Assembly (NCBI GenBank): GCA_963576725.1 | Contig: OY755252.1 | Location: 44,431,552 to 44,495,551 of the forward strand | Source of the DNA: Azorinus chamasolen | Lineage: Eukaryota; Mollusca; Bivalvia; Cardiida; Solecurtidae | Direction: 5' to 3' | DNA length: 64,000 nucleotides | Shown: positions 43,058 to 53,190 of the stretch, piece by piece | Layout of the letters: each line of letters starts with the position of its first letter | Numbering within the stretch: the first letter of the stretch is position 1 | Program-made: the position numbers and the translations under genes | Notes under the pieces: model-generated | What the model saw: the letters and a program-made list of their open reading frames with translations, nothing else | Database searches by the model: none | What the model was told of the DNA's origin: nothing

Positions 43058-43604
43058 CTAAACCATTACCTCATAGGCTATTCTAGATACAACCTTTTTG
43101 AATAAATCTACCGAAAAGTAAAGTAAAAAAGTATAGTACCTAATTATAGTCTACTTTCAGTACGAATGACCACTCAGCCGACTGTACATTTACTCCCCTG
43201 GTCATTGATTCATTGGCCTACACTATTGAGCACTGCTAACATATGGCGCAGCCATGCAGCCGCAGTACCGGCGAGTGACACTCACAGGTACCAATTTTAA
43301 CCCCTGGGTGGAGAGGATGTGCGGGTGGGAGACACGGAGAAGCGTCTCTGATATTTCCGGGTGGGACCGGGATTTGAACCCCGGACCTCCGGACTGATAG
43401 TCAAGCGCGTTGCCACTAGATCACCGCCACCTAAAAGGAGCATTAACTAGAGAAAAGGAAACTTTTAGAATTTTGTAATTTGAAACCATTGTGATAAATA
43501 GAGCATTTGTTCCTATAGGAGCAAATACTCTATTTATCAGAATGGTTTCACAAAGTGACTTTTACAAAGTCGTCAAAAGTCGTCAATATGAGGGAATGGG
43601 TTAA
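43058..43604 (+). mobile_element. Family G MITE split by SINE 2
   Basis: CTAAACCATTACCTCATAGG (TTAA mutated to CTAA) to GAGGGAATGGGTTAA. Family G sequence stops after ACCGAAAAG and resumes at AAGGAGCATTAACTAG, with about 317 bp of SINE between. The hairpin ATTTGTTCCTATAGGAGCAA is slightly mutated. Confidence 0.85.
43119..43435 (-). mobile_element. tRNA-derived SINE 2, inside family G MITE
   Basis: On the minus strand the head GGTGATCTAGTGGCAACGCG (A box) and GGGGTTCAAATCCCGGTC (B box) is followed by CTCTCCACCCAGGGGTTAA and TTGGTACCTGTGAGTG. The latter match the body of SINE 1. A TTACTTTA-type tail lies at the low-coordinate end. Its position interrupts the MITE, so the SINE is younger. Confidence 0.85.
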
Positions 43605-43699
43605 ACCATTTTGGTCCCTTTATCGAGACTCGGCTGTTTTGCAGTCAGACCAAAATGGCGATGTTCAACATGTGTTGCTCTCGCCGCACAGATCTCGGC

Positions 43700-43818
43700 C
43701 ACTGGCACTTGATCGAAAAAGACTATAGTTTATATATATAGCAACTAGTACATTAATACACTACATGATATAACTATTATATTACACAACTATAGTCTAT
43801 TTCGATCAAGTGCCAGTG
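43700..43818. mobile_element. hAT-like MITE with 8-bp target duplication
   Basis: 119 bp with termini CACTGGCACTTGATCGAAA and TTTCGATCAAGTGCCAGTG. It is flanked by ATCTCGGC on both sides (43692-43699, 43819-43826). The intact paralog has a single corresponding GTCTCAGC, an empty site. An 8-bp duplication is typical of hAT elements. A second copy lies at 54253-54364. Confidence 0.85.
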
Positions 43819-44024
43819 ATCTCGGCCTACAATAACATCATATCTGATCTGGTTAAACACACTGAATGGCTGGATGCGAGATTTGCCCATTTGGAAGAAA
43901 AGCATCGTTCTGAAATACAGGAATTGAAAGGGGGAATGAGAATTCGGGAGACAACATATAACCATAAAATGAACGAACGTTCTGTTCTTGTGGATGAACT
44001 AGAGGAACGATCTATGGGCTAATT

Positions 44025-44246
44025 GGACGCCCCCGAGAGAGAGGAGAGAACACAGAGGAATCCGGGCGCGATGCTCTACTCTTATTATCGACAGAGTATC
44101 TCTGGTTCTTTTAGATGCCCAGTGTAACGCACTGATACATCGGACCTCGGTTTATAGTCTCGCCCGAAAGACTAAGTCCGGCTGATCGAATCCGGTACCC
44201 CTGATATTGTAGTCGAGCGCGTTAACCACACGACCACGTCCGTCGG
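44025..44246 (-). mobile_element. tRNA-derived SINE 3 in decayed exon
   Basis: On the minus strand GGACGTGGTCGTGTGGTTAA and CCGGATTCGATCAGCCGG resemble A and B boxes, with a tRNA-like head of about 75 bp. The body (CTCGGGGGCGTCC at the far end) does not obviously match SINE 1 or 2. It lies between remnants of exon 1 of the upstream C1q copy. Confidence 0.65.
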
Positions 44247-44329
44247 TAGAAGATAAGGTAATTGAAAGTGATTTAAAAAACTACAACACACCGGCTTGTG
44301 TAAACTTGTAAATACTTAAACGTTAATAG

Positions 44330-44576
44330 TATTAACCCTTTACCCCATGAATATTTAAATCAGAGTCAATGAATCCTCGAATATGCATTAACTAATATTT
44401 AATAATGATCAGTTATCACAGGAATTATTGGCTATCGTAGAACTTGTAGAATCAGGTCTCAACAATAAGACATTATATAACCTGTTGGTACATTAATCAG
44501 TTATCATATGAATACCCAGTAGTTGGGTGTATTTAGCGTAATGTAAATTAATTAGTTTCCTAGTAATATGACCGAC
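44330..44576 (+). repeat. Duplicated intron-1 segment of C1q copy
   Basis: TAACCTGTTGGTACATTAA, TGAATACCCAGTAGTTGGGT and AAATTAATTAGTTTCC match 55735-55985 closely. This is the longest well-conserved stretch of the segmental duplication outside coding sequence. Confidence 0.85.
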
Positions 44577-44725
44577 ATTCAAATTTGGATCGGGTGCAGT
44601 TTGGGCTATTTTCGAGTCGAAAAAGCTCTTGAGAAGCTATCCGATTGTCAACCAGCCGGGATCCTGATGAGACACCTGAGTTACACGGCATCTCATCTGG
44701 ATCTAAGCTGTTTGCAAACGTCAAG
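44577..44725 (+). mobile_element. Family D MITE
   Basis: CAAATTTGGATCGGGTGCAG, TTTTCGAGTCGAAAAAGCTC, GAGAAGCTATCCGATTGTC, then hairpin GATCCTGATGAGACACCTGA / GGCATCTCATCTGGATC with the T-T mismatch. Confidence 0.7.
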
Positions 44726-44829
44726 TCAATGATAGTGGGGTAAGAGTTAATGTCTACAATTAATGAGATAAAAATATTCGACATTTGCATTTTCGTTGCT
44801 ATGCTATATAACCATTTTTCTGATAGAGG

Positions 44830-45330
44830 CGCCTTTGCGAACAGGATAAGACTCAGATCAGACATCTCCTTCTCTATTTGCTAAATAAAACATATGGGTC
44901 TGATTCTGCATTCTTGACGAAAGCCTAAACATCATGTGTTCATATACCATTATACACGTCCAGCTAATACATATTCAGGATGTCATAGGAATATTCAATA
45001 CATGAAGGGTTCTTAAGTAAAATCAAGTAAATTTATAGCTGAGTATGGTGAATTTACAAAGCAGTCAGTGATGCAGTGTGAGTGACACGTGCATTTTATT
45101 CATATTCATTACTAGTAGATATAAATCCTTACAGACTAAGTACAACTAACGCACTCAGTAGCGCAATTGCTTAGGAAGGGGAGTGGTGGTCGTCCTGTAT
45201 CACTCTCCTGTCAGGTCATTCTAAAGTCTATATGTGACTCTCTCGCTTATCGCTCCTACCATGACAGTGGCGCTAGGCCTGGTTCACCAGGTGTGAGTTT
45301 ATCGTGGCTGTGTGTGTGTTAATCATTTAA
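44830..45330. other. Unassigned with a half family A hairpin
   Basis: GCGAACAGGATAAGACTCAG and ATCAGACATCTCC at 44836 are family A traces. No gene; exon 2 of the upstream C1q copy was sought here and not seen. Confidence 0.4.
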
Positions 45331-45334
45331 CTTA

Positions 45335-45405
45335 TAGCAACGCCTTTGAAAACAGAGTAGACTCATTTCAGTGTCTACTCTGTGTTCTGTTTGACTTATA
45401 TAGAT
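45335..45405. repeat. Small hairpin, family A-like
   Basis: AAACAGAGTAGACTC and GTGTCTACTCTGTGTTCTG pair across a short loop. Confidence 0.5.
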
Positions 45406-45545
45406 TACATTCTATAGGTTCTGCCAAAGTGAACATTATGTTTTCACACTCCATTTTAAAAGTTCAGCTCACTGATATTTATTCATTCGGTATTACTTGG
45501 AAATTATTAATACAAGTAACAGTATTAATAAACTTAGGAACGTTA

Positions 45546-45778
45546 GGAACCCTTTCACCGCCACAGTCGCGTAAATACACCACGACAAATAGTGCAGTCC
45601 CAGATCAGACGACGCCTTTTCAAGGCGGCGTCTGATCAGGGACTTCACTATTTGTCTCAATCTCTAGTTCTATATATGTGCTTTATTCCTTTGAAATTTG
45701 CATTTATTTATCTCATTTCCTTATTTTACTGAATGATTTAACAAACTTGGATTGCAGACGACAATTAGAAAGGGTTAA
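45546..45778. mobile_element. Family F TTAA MITE
   Basis: AACCCTTTCACCGCCACAG opens (left TTAA mutated) and ATTAGAAAGGGTTAA closes. Hairpin AGTCCCAGATCAGACGACGC / GGCGTCTGATCAGGGACT has tip CGCCTTTTCAAGGCG and the A-A mismatch. The 107-codon frame at 45312 runs into it and is incidental. Confidence 0.75.
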
Positions 45779-45929
45779 AAAAAGAGAGACGACTAATAGT
45801 AACAAAAAGCCTACAACACGTGACTGATAGAATGTATTGAAGGGCAAAGAGAAAGATAAATGGTGAAATGGCGTTACTATCGATATCGATGAACAGTGGA
45901 CATACGATAGATGTGTCAGGCAACACTGC

Positions 45930-46180
45930 TCATCGCACAAAACCGTTTACATGTTCAACATTCATGTAAGAAATAATTACACCGTGAATATTTATTGGCA
46001 GCAAAGTGACAGGTATCGGAAAACTGGATGTCATAGTCGGATCTTCTACGATATGGTATCCCAGCACTGAACGACTGAGCGACTGAGCAGCCATCTTTGG
46101 GACTGCACTGCTCACTTCCCTGGCACGAGGAAATGGCCCTATACATTGCATATTCCCCACTACCCTGACCAGTATACCGC
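45930..46180. other. Possible 5' part of the LINE remnant
   Basis: The stretch around CGACTGAGCGACTGAGCAGC and ACCGCGGCTGGTGGGGTCCC is GC-richer than its surroundings and adjoins the endonuclease remnant. It may be the element's leader, but this is inference. Confidence 0.35.
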
Positions 46181-47600
46181 GGCTGGTGGGGTCCCCGGTT
46201 TTTCGGTCGAAAAATAGCAACAAGGGTCTCTTCTCTTAACCTTGCATCAAGGAACATTCGTTCACTTCCTGACAGGAATGAGCCGGAGAAACCCCAAAGA
46301 CGCTCAGTATTAGTAGCAAATGTATTTGATCAAAAGGGCATCGACATTGCAGCTGGAGTTGGCTCTGCTGTGAAGTCGTTAATCGCTGACAAGTTGATCG
46401 GTCTCCCAAAAGCATGACGATGGATTTATGACAATAAGACTGCATAACTCAAATGGGAAGAAATTCATAAGCATTGGCAATGCGTATGCCCCTACCATGA
46501 CCAACGCAGATAAGTCAAATATAAGTTTTATGAAGACTTGAATGAAGTCATATCCGCTGTTCCCAATACCAACACGCTCATGATTCTTGGTGCGAACTTT
46601 TGTTGTGATAGCACCGCCTGGAACTGAGCGATCGCGTAGCATGGAGTCCGCAACTGTAACTGCAACGGTCGCTTACTCCTGTAGACCTGTCCCGAGCATA
46701 GCATTTTTATTACGAACATTGTCTGTCAACTTCCTACCCTCAAGAGGACAGCCTGGATGCATCCTCGGTCAAACGATTGGCATCTTATCGAGTGTGTAAT
46801 CACCAGGAAAAGTGACGGACAGGATGTTCCTGTCACGAGGGCAATGTGTGGTGTAGAATGTTGGACAGGTCACTGTCTCATCCAGTCCAAAATACGTCCA
46901 CAGGGAACGAAGAATACAAACACTAAATCTCAGTGATGCATACCCTAGAAGAGCGCTTAGATACCAATCTTCCTGACACCCAGAACGTTGAATCACTTCG
47001 CGATACAGTTTACAATATAGTTTCAGAGTTTCTTGGACCTACTACAAGAAAACACAAATACTGGTTTTAATGCGAACAACACAGGAACTGTGCAGTTGGT
47101 AGAAAACAAGCCTATTGTCTACAAATACTACATTGATGACCAAAATAGTCTGACAAAGCTGCCTGAGCTACACCAAATTCAGTACTACTTGTGATGAAAG
47201 TCAAGGCTATGCAAACCAGCAAGATATCAACAACTTTTATAACGGACTGAAAGAGGTATACATACCAACAGGCGCAGACTCGTCACCTACGCTTCTAAGT
47301 ACAGATGGATCAACGGTAATCAAAGAAAACATCATTGTGAGGCGTGCTGAACAATTTGTCAGTGTGCTCAGTCGCCCCTCCGCCAGTGATGATGAAGTCA
47401 TTGACAAGCTACCCAATGTTCCTCTCAATAGGACGATGGAATCTGTGCCAACATTACAACACTACCGACATTACTGGAGACACAAAAAACAGTACAAATG
47501 CTTATCAGAGGCAAGCCACCAGTTGCAAGCCCCATTCCTGCAACTCGTTCCCCGCAATGTAAGGATACATACATCGCAGGAGATCATGTAAGAACATCAG
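46180..47600 (+). mobile_element. LINE (non-LTR retrotransposon) remnant, endonuclease to pre-RT region
   Basis: Translation in shifting plus-strand frames resembles the apurinic endonuclease and linker of invertebrate LINEs often annotated as craniofacial-development-protein-2-like. Near 46251 it reads RNIRSLPDRNEPE, near 46570 NTLMILGANF (the place of the LLLGDFN motif), and near 47225 DINNFYNGLKEVY then STDGSTV, then RPSASDDEVIDKLP at 47370. Many stops and frameshifts interrupt it, and the reverse-transcriptase domain is absent. Open frames of 60-100 codons on either strand here are shadows. Confidence 0.75.
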
Positions 47601-47618
47601 ACGGTCAGAACTAGGGTC

Positions 47619-47778
47619 CATGCTTATAAAACTTTTAGCTGAGTCTGAGTTCGTTCTCAAGTTTTTGATTGGTCAGATTTGGCTCAAATCTGACCAATCA
47701 AAAGCTTGAGAACTCAAATCTGACCAATCAAAAGCTTGAGAACGAAACTCAGACTCAACTTAAAGCTTTATAAGCATG
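47619..47778. mobile_element. Inverted-repeat element, family I, short form
   Basis: CATGCTTATAAAACTTTTAG and CTTTATAAGCATG are the ends. The interior AAATCTGACCAATCAAAAGC is present twice on one side, showing an internal duplication of about 36 bp. It sits just beyond the LINE remnant. Confidence 0.75.
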
Positions 47779-47979
47779 AACACTGATATCTTACTATCAT
47801 TATTGAGATGCCATAATTTCTTGTTGTAATGTTGATTTCGATTTCCGTGAATTTATGTATTTCCGAAAGCCCACATGTTAGGAGTATTGCAGTTGTTGGA
47901 TAAGAATTAGGACACTACGTATTCTAACTGGCAGCGTTGACATGCTGAATTCATTTATTCACTGGACCATTGTCAAATA

Positions 47980-48183
47980 CAGTAAAACTTCGATTATTCG
48001 AATACTAAAATACGTATTATTATCGATCTTTAAGACAGGTGGCAGCTTAATGCATGGTGAAAGGCATGCAGAAAGCTCCTCTAGGAGCTTTCTGCTTGAC
48101 TTTCACCATGTATTAAGCAGCCACCTGCCTAAAAGGGTCTAAATTCTTCTATACCGAAAATTCGAATAATCGAGGTTTTACTG
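47980..48183. mobile_element. Family C MITE, TTCGAATA subfamily, complete
   Basis: CAGTAAAACTTCGATTATTCG to CGAATAATCGAGGTTTTACTG, TA on both sides, 204 bp. The hairpin GCAGCTTAATGCATGGTGAA has tip AGCTCCTCTAGGAGCT and is close to perfect. Confidence 0.9.
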
Positions 48184-48219
48184 TACTATATCAACAGCGT
48201 TACAGATGAAGGTTTGCAG

Positions 48220-48300
48220 ATGAACGCATTTGCAAACAGAGTATACCTAGATCAGATGGCTCCTATTGGAACATATGAATTATGTGTCTATCAATAAAAT
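48220..48300 (+). mobile_element. Family A half hairpin
   Basis: GCATTTGCAAACAGAGTATA and CTAGATCAGATGGCTCCTAT; the other arm is missing. Confidence 0.55.
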
Positions 48301-48469
48301 AGTCAAGTTAGAATTTGATTTAATATAAGCAGCTGGCATTCTTATGAGAATGCATGCAAGACCCCGTTTCCCTTGAACCATATACAATAAGATAAAAACA
48401 TGTGTTTTTTATATTTTCTGGTCCTTCGGGATCGTTAGTTTTGATGTTATTAGTTTTAAAAACTGTTTA

Positions 48470-48605
48470 AGCCGGTGCTAGAGGACATGAGTTTTGTTCC
48501 ACTTTTAATTACTACATGTACTTATGAACAGACACAATATGACCGAGTCTGCAATTTTCGCTTTTCGCATTAATACGTTTGCTTTCGAAGGATCCACAAC
48601 CTTCA
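48470..48605 (-). repeat. Repeat family K, reverse copy
   Basis: AAGCCGGTGCTAGAGG and GTTTGCTTTCGAAGGATCC are the reverse complement of the ends of 22983-23140. Confidence 0.7.
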
Positions 48606-48609
48606 TAAT

Positions 48610-49239
48610 ATCTTGCATTAGTACCCATAATATTACAAGAGATTGGAATTGTTTCATCTAGGTTTACACTTTTTGCAATGGTGTAAGCAGCGTATCTATG
48701 GGAAAGAGGGTTAAAACATCACACAAGAAGAGGGTGTGCAGATCTTTAAATGAGTTTTCAGTTGAGTGTGCCTTTATCTATATTTTTTGTTCTCTTTCAA
48801 ACAATACATTTCGGTTTTCGTTAGAACAAACTCCTCAGCTAAATGAAAATGATAAAAGAGATTGAAAAATACTTAAAACCATCAAAATTCGAACAGCGAT
48901 CTGTGTCTTGTCCGCCATGTTTGTTGCTACCCTAAATGCCGTTCTTTGATTGGGTAAGAAGGAGATAGAACACAGTAGGAATTAACAATTTGTACTAAGA
49001 ACAATATAATATTCAATTTCACATGACTGCAATTCGGCTACTGATTGGAGAATCCAGATAGAACAGTATAATTCTTACATGTATGTGAAAAACATGCACA
49101 TAGAACAAAGTGATAATGAAAAACTCCCTAATTAGGGGCCAAAGGGAAAATCTGAGGTCATATGGTGAAAAGGTATTCCAAGACGAATCCAGTGATAAAA
49201 ATATCTCAAAATATTTTAAAATGTAGCTAGAACAGTATA
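48610..49239. other. Unassigned DNA before the satellite
   Basis: No gene recognised. Exon 2 of the upstream C1q copy is not visible here either. Confidence 0.4.
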
Positions 49240-50930
49240 ATAATAAGGCGACGTGACAGATAAACAGTGCAGACCCTGATAACATGGCGACGTGACAGAT
49301 AAACAGTGGAGACCCTGATAACATGGCGACGTGACAGATAAACAGTGCAGACCCTGATAACATGGCGACGTGACAGATAAACAGTGCAGACCCTGATAAC
49401 ATGGCGACGTGACAGATAAACAGTGCAGACCCTGATAACATGGCGACGTGACAGATAAACAGTGCAGACCCTGATAACATGGCGACGTGACAGATAAACA
49501 GTACAGACCCTGATAACATGGCGACGTGACAGATAAACAGTGCAGACCCTGATAACATGGCGACGTGACAGATAAACAGTGCAGACCCTGATAACATGGC
49601 GACGTGACAGATAGACAGTGTAGACCCTGATAACATGGCGACGTGACAGATAAACAGTGCAGACCCTGATAACATGGCGACGTGACAGATAAACAGTACA
49701 GACCCTGATAACATGGCGACGTGACAGATAAACAGTACAGACCCTGATAACATGGCGACGTGACAGATAAACAGTACAGACCCTGATAACATGGCGACGT
49801 GACAGATAAACAGTGCAGACCCTGATAACATGGCGACGTGACAGATAAACAGTGCAGACCCTGATAAAATGGCGACGTGACAGATAAACAGTGGAGACCC
49901 TGATAACATGGCGACGTAACAGATAAACAGTGGAGACCCTGATAACATGGCGACGTGACAGATAAACAGTGCAGACCCTGATAACATGGCGACGTGACAG
50001 ATAAACAGTGCAGACCCTGATAACATGGCGACGTGACAGATAAACAGTGCAGACCCTGATAACATGGCGACGTGACAGATAAACAGTGCAGACCCTGATA
50101 ACATGGCGACATGACAGATAAACAGTGCAGACCCTGATAAAATGGCGACGTGACAGATAAACAGTGCAGACCCTGATAAAATGGCGACGTGACAGATAAA
50201 CAGTGCAGACCCTGATAACATGGCGACGTGACAGATAAACAGTACAGACCCTGATAACATGACGACGTGACAGATAAACAGTGCAGACCCTGATAACATG
50301 GCGACGTGACAGATAAACAGTACAGACCCTGATAACATGACGACGTGACAGATAAACAGTGCAGACCCTGATAAAATGGCGACGTGACAGATAAACAGTG
50401 CAGACCCTGATAACATGGCGACGTGACAGATAAACAGTGCAGACCCTGATAACATGGCGACGTGACAGATAAACAGTACAGACCCTGATAAAATGGCGAC
50501 GTGACAGATAAACAGTGCAGACCCTGATAACATGACGACGTTACAGATAAACAGTACAGACCCTGATAAAATGGCGACGTGACAGATAAACAGTGCAGAC
50601 CCTGATAACATGACGACGTGACAGATAAACAGTACAGACCCTGATAAAATGGCGACGTGACAGATAAACAGTGCAGACCCTGATAACATGACGACGTGAC
50701 AGATAAACAGTGCAGACCCTGATAAAATGGCGACGTGACAGATAAACAGTGCAGACCCTGATAAAATGGCGACGTGACAGATAAACAGTACAGACCCTGA
50801 TAACATGACGACGTGACAGATAAACAGTACAGACCCTGATAACATGGCGACGTGACAGATAAACAGTACAGACCCTGATAACATGGCGACGTGACAGATA
50901 AACAGTGCAGACCCTGATAAAATGACTCCT
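49240..50930 (+). repeat. 39-bp satellite, about 43 units
   Basis: The unit is AACATGGCGACGTGACAG followed by ATAAACAGTGCAGACCCTGAT. Variants differ at few sites: AACATGG/AAAATGG, CATGACG, AGTGCAG/AGTACAG/AGTGGAG. The second half is the arm of the hairpin module (AAACAGTGCAGACCCTGAT), and the last unit runs into a decayed hairpin at 50912-50965. As 39 is 13 codons, minus-strand frames of 720 and 580 codons stay open. Their repeating HVAMLSGSALFIC and CYQGLHCLSVTSP peptides are artefacts. Confidence 0.95.
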
Positions 50931-50970
50931 CTATGAGCCCGCTCATGTGGGTCTTCATTGTTTGCCAAGG
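50905..50970. mobile_element. Hairpin module adjoining the satellite
   Basis: AAACAGTGCAGACCCTGATA, then ATGACTCCTCTATGAGC and GCTCATGTGGGTCTTCATTG with TTTGCC. Its left arm is in register with the last satellite unit. Confidence 0.75.
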
Positions 50971-51050
50971 ACATAAGTGACTCGTGTAGGCAACTAAAAT
51001 AACCGTTTACTTCATTAATATTACCAACTTGAATTACATGTACATGTATA

Positions 51051-51300
51051 TTAACCCTTCGCTTGCTATTCACGTCAATATACCTACCTGTAAATAGTGA
51101 AGACCCAGATGAGACAGCTCCTGCTGGAGCTGTCTCATCGGGGTCTGCACTATTTACAAGTTGATTGTGCAACCAGTGCACTCCACAGCAGTGATTGCAC
51201 AGCGAAATACTTATACATAGTGAAGATATATGTAATTATACAACAGTGCATGGATAAAGAGGGAGAAATGTATTTTAAAATTCAGCAAGAGAATGGTTAA
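51051..51300 (+). mobile_element. Family B TTAA-flanked MITE, copy 5
   Basis: 250 bp, TTAACCCTTCGCTTGCTATT to CAGCAAGAGAATGGTTAA. The hairpin tip here is AGCTCCTGCTGGAGCT. It lies directly before the decayed C1q exon 3. The matching place in the intact gene (about 60936) has no such element. Confidence 0.9.
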
Positions 51301-51340
51301 ATGCAACACTCTCCTGTGGTTTTCTTTTGTCGCTTTCCAG

Positions 51341-51692
51341 GGCAACGGGGCATGCATGGCGAATGGAGAGCTTTGAGTGTGAACAATGTACACAAGATTG
51401 AGGTTGTCTTCATTACGGCTCATACCGCACAGGACTTGCAAGGTGGCAATACGGTCAACCTGAAACTGACTACAGGCGATGTTGTATATGGGCAATACGG
51501 TCAACCTGAAACTGACTACAGGCGATGTTGTATATGGACAATACGGTCAACCTGAATCTGACTACAGGCGATGTTGTGTATGTCAAAAGTCTTGGAAATG
51601 GTCATGTGGTAGGAGCTGATAACCCGAGAGTCACATCTTTCTCTGTTTTTATATACCCTGTTCGAAATCATTTTGCTGTTGTGGGAAAATAA
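51341..51692 (+). pseudogene. Decayed exon 3 of C1q-domain gene (upstream paralog)
   Basis: TTTCCAG/GGCAACGGGG matches the exon 3 boundary at 60970. Translation starts GQRGMHGEWRALSVNN and is C1q-like. A 46-bp segment (GGCAATACGGTCAACCTGAA ... GATGTTGTATATG) is then present three times instead of once. Two extra copies add 92 bases, which breaks the frame and gives a stop near 51553. After the third copy the original frame resumes (TTGDVVYVKSLGNGH ... FSVFIYPVRN) to TAA at 51690-51692. The stop overlaps AATAAA as in the intact gene. Confidence 0.9.
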
Positions 51693-52185
51693 ATCTGGAC
51701 TCTGGACTGTAGTAACTTTTTTTGCTGCAAACTTGAAATTGACAGGGAATTTAAATGTAACAAAGTGAGGAAATTAAGTGTCCTAACTAATCGCGCGTGT
51801 GTGTGTGCGTGCATGTGTCTGGGTCTCTCGACAGGTATGTCGGTTGATCTAGAGTGAGTGAGTGACAGAGAAAAATATATAACTGAAGAAATTGATGTAA
51901 ATAAGAAGGAAAATAAGTGAAAACATTAAGTAAACTGTTGGCCTGAATAATGAAATATTGAATTCTAGTCACTATATAGAGTTCGTTCAAGATTTCACGA
52001 GGCACTGCGCATGCAATGAGTTTGTTTTTAAACCCGTCCAGTCTCGTGTTTGCTTTACATGGTAATGTTTACTACATTTCTACGTGGGTACGACGAGGCC
52101 GGTTTTTCTGTGTAATGAAAATGTAACAAGAAAAAGCTTTCAAAGACATCTTCTTGAAAACATAGAACCATAGCATGCGTACATA
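51693..52185. other. Nothing assigned
   Basis: No gene. A short GTGTGTGTGCGTGCATGTG tract lies near 51798. Confidence 0.35.
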
Positions 52186-52189
52186 ATAC

Positions 52190-52430
52190 ACACGGCCATA
52201 AATACACCTGTCTACGTCTTTGCAAACAGAGTAGACCTAGACCAGACTGTTCCGGTAGGAGCCGTACGATCAGGGTCTGCTTTGTTGGCTATGAAATAAC
52301 ATAGAAATGATTCTACAGTTTTTGTCATGGCCACGAATCCCTGTGGCCATGTGCCATTATAAAACGGAATTTAATTCATATTCTTGATTCCATTATTTCT
52401 TGCATGAATAGTAATGGAGTAAAGGGTTAA
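52190..52430 (+). mobile_element. Family A MITE
   Basis: TTTGCAAACAGAGTAGACCT, tip TTCCGGTAGGAGCC and GATCAGGGTCTGC form a decayed hairpin. The element ends GGAGTAAAGGGTTAA (TTAA 52427-52430). Confidence 0.7.
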
Positions 52431-52443
52431 AATGTGCCAGATA

Positions 52444-53190
52444 CATTTATCTTCCCAGTCTGCATTTAGAAACGCTTCTCTTTTATAGCTTCTGTCTCAT
52501 TCTCTCACAGATTGGATTCTTACGCCCTCATATGAAACCATATTAACGGCATGTTTTCAACATTAAAGTCGCAGAATCAGACGTATTGGTTTGAATGAAT
52601 TTTTTATAAGGAGGTGAGACATTTTCAAACGTGACTTTATTGAAACGTTAGAGGTTATCTCAACGTCGCTGACATTGTGCTCTTGTTGTATGACACGATG
52701 GACGAGTATGGTAATTATTGGCACAATTATCCTGCTAAGTCACCCCAAATGAAATAACTGTAGGCCTACTATATAACTAATGTATACGAGGTATTATCAT
52801 CCGATAATCATTATAACATCCGAGGAGCGACGAATGGACTGTACTATAGAACTAAATAAATGTATTCAATGTACTTGTCCGAGCTTGCCGGAAACATCCG
52901 AGTAGCTACGATTGGATTGTACTATAGAACTAATGTATACGAGATACTAATATGTCTTGTCCGAGCTTCCGGGAACATCCGAGTAGCTACGATTGGCCTG
53001 TACTATAGAACTTCGAGGTACGTATCCGAGCTTGCTCGCATAATTATGCCCTGAGGTGAATTCCAATATCCTTGAGCACATTCTGATTCCTGGCCGTACA
53101 AATCGAAACACTTTCATTTCTACGCATTTCAGACACTCAATTCCATCTGTAGTTTTCCTAGAGAAACAGTTGATTAAACGCATGCGATCA
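52444..53190 (+). repeat. 3' flank of upstream C1q copy
   Basis: TTTTATAGCTTCTGTCTCAT, ACGCCCTCATATGAAACCAT, GGTGAGACATTTTCAAACGT and AGAGAAACAGTTGATTAAAC recur in order at 61500-62170. This extends the segmental duplication past the last exon by at least 700 bp. Confidence 0.85.
52826..53040 (+). repeat. 82-bp tandem repeat, about 2.5 units
   Basis: CCGAGCTTGCCGGAAACATC and GTACTATAGAACTAATGTAT recur with a period of 82. The counterpart behind the intact gene is at 61812-62025. Confidence 0.85.

Larger units (their letters stand above)
43655..44290 (+). pseudogene. Decayed exon 1 of C1q-domain gene (upstream paralog)
   Basis: ATGGCGATGTTCAACATGTG matches the start of the intact exon at 55337. 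About 20 bases that encode the signal-peptide core are deleted, shifting the frame. A 119-bp MITE then splits the exon at GATCTCGGC. After it, the coiled-coil part (ATCTGGTTAAACACACTGAA ... GAACTAGAGGAACGA) is still close to the intact gene. A SINE replaces most of the rest, and homology resumes at GATAAGGTAATTGAAAGTG, where the splice donor AAG/GTAA is still visible. The open frame at 43810-44022 is the surviving coiled-coil section. With these lesions it cannot make the normal secreted protein. Confidence 0.85.

Noticed and set aside
46180..47600. Intact endonuclease gene
   Set aside because: Many stops and frame changes, and no reverse-transcriptase part; a dead LINE fragment.
49240..50930. 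CRISPR-like regular array
   Set aside because: Units are contiguous with no unique spacers, the genome is eukaryotic and no cas-like gene is present.
49019..51181. Open frames of 720 and 580 codons on the minus strand
   Set aside because: Both are translations of the 39-bp satellite in different frames, with no start context, splice sites or domain. The first also runs through MITE sequence at each end.
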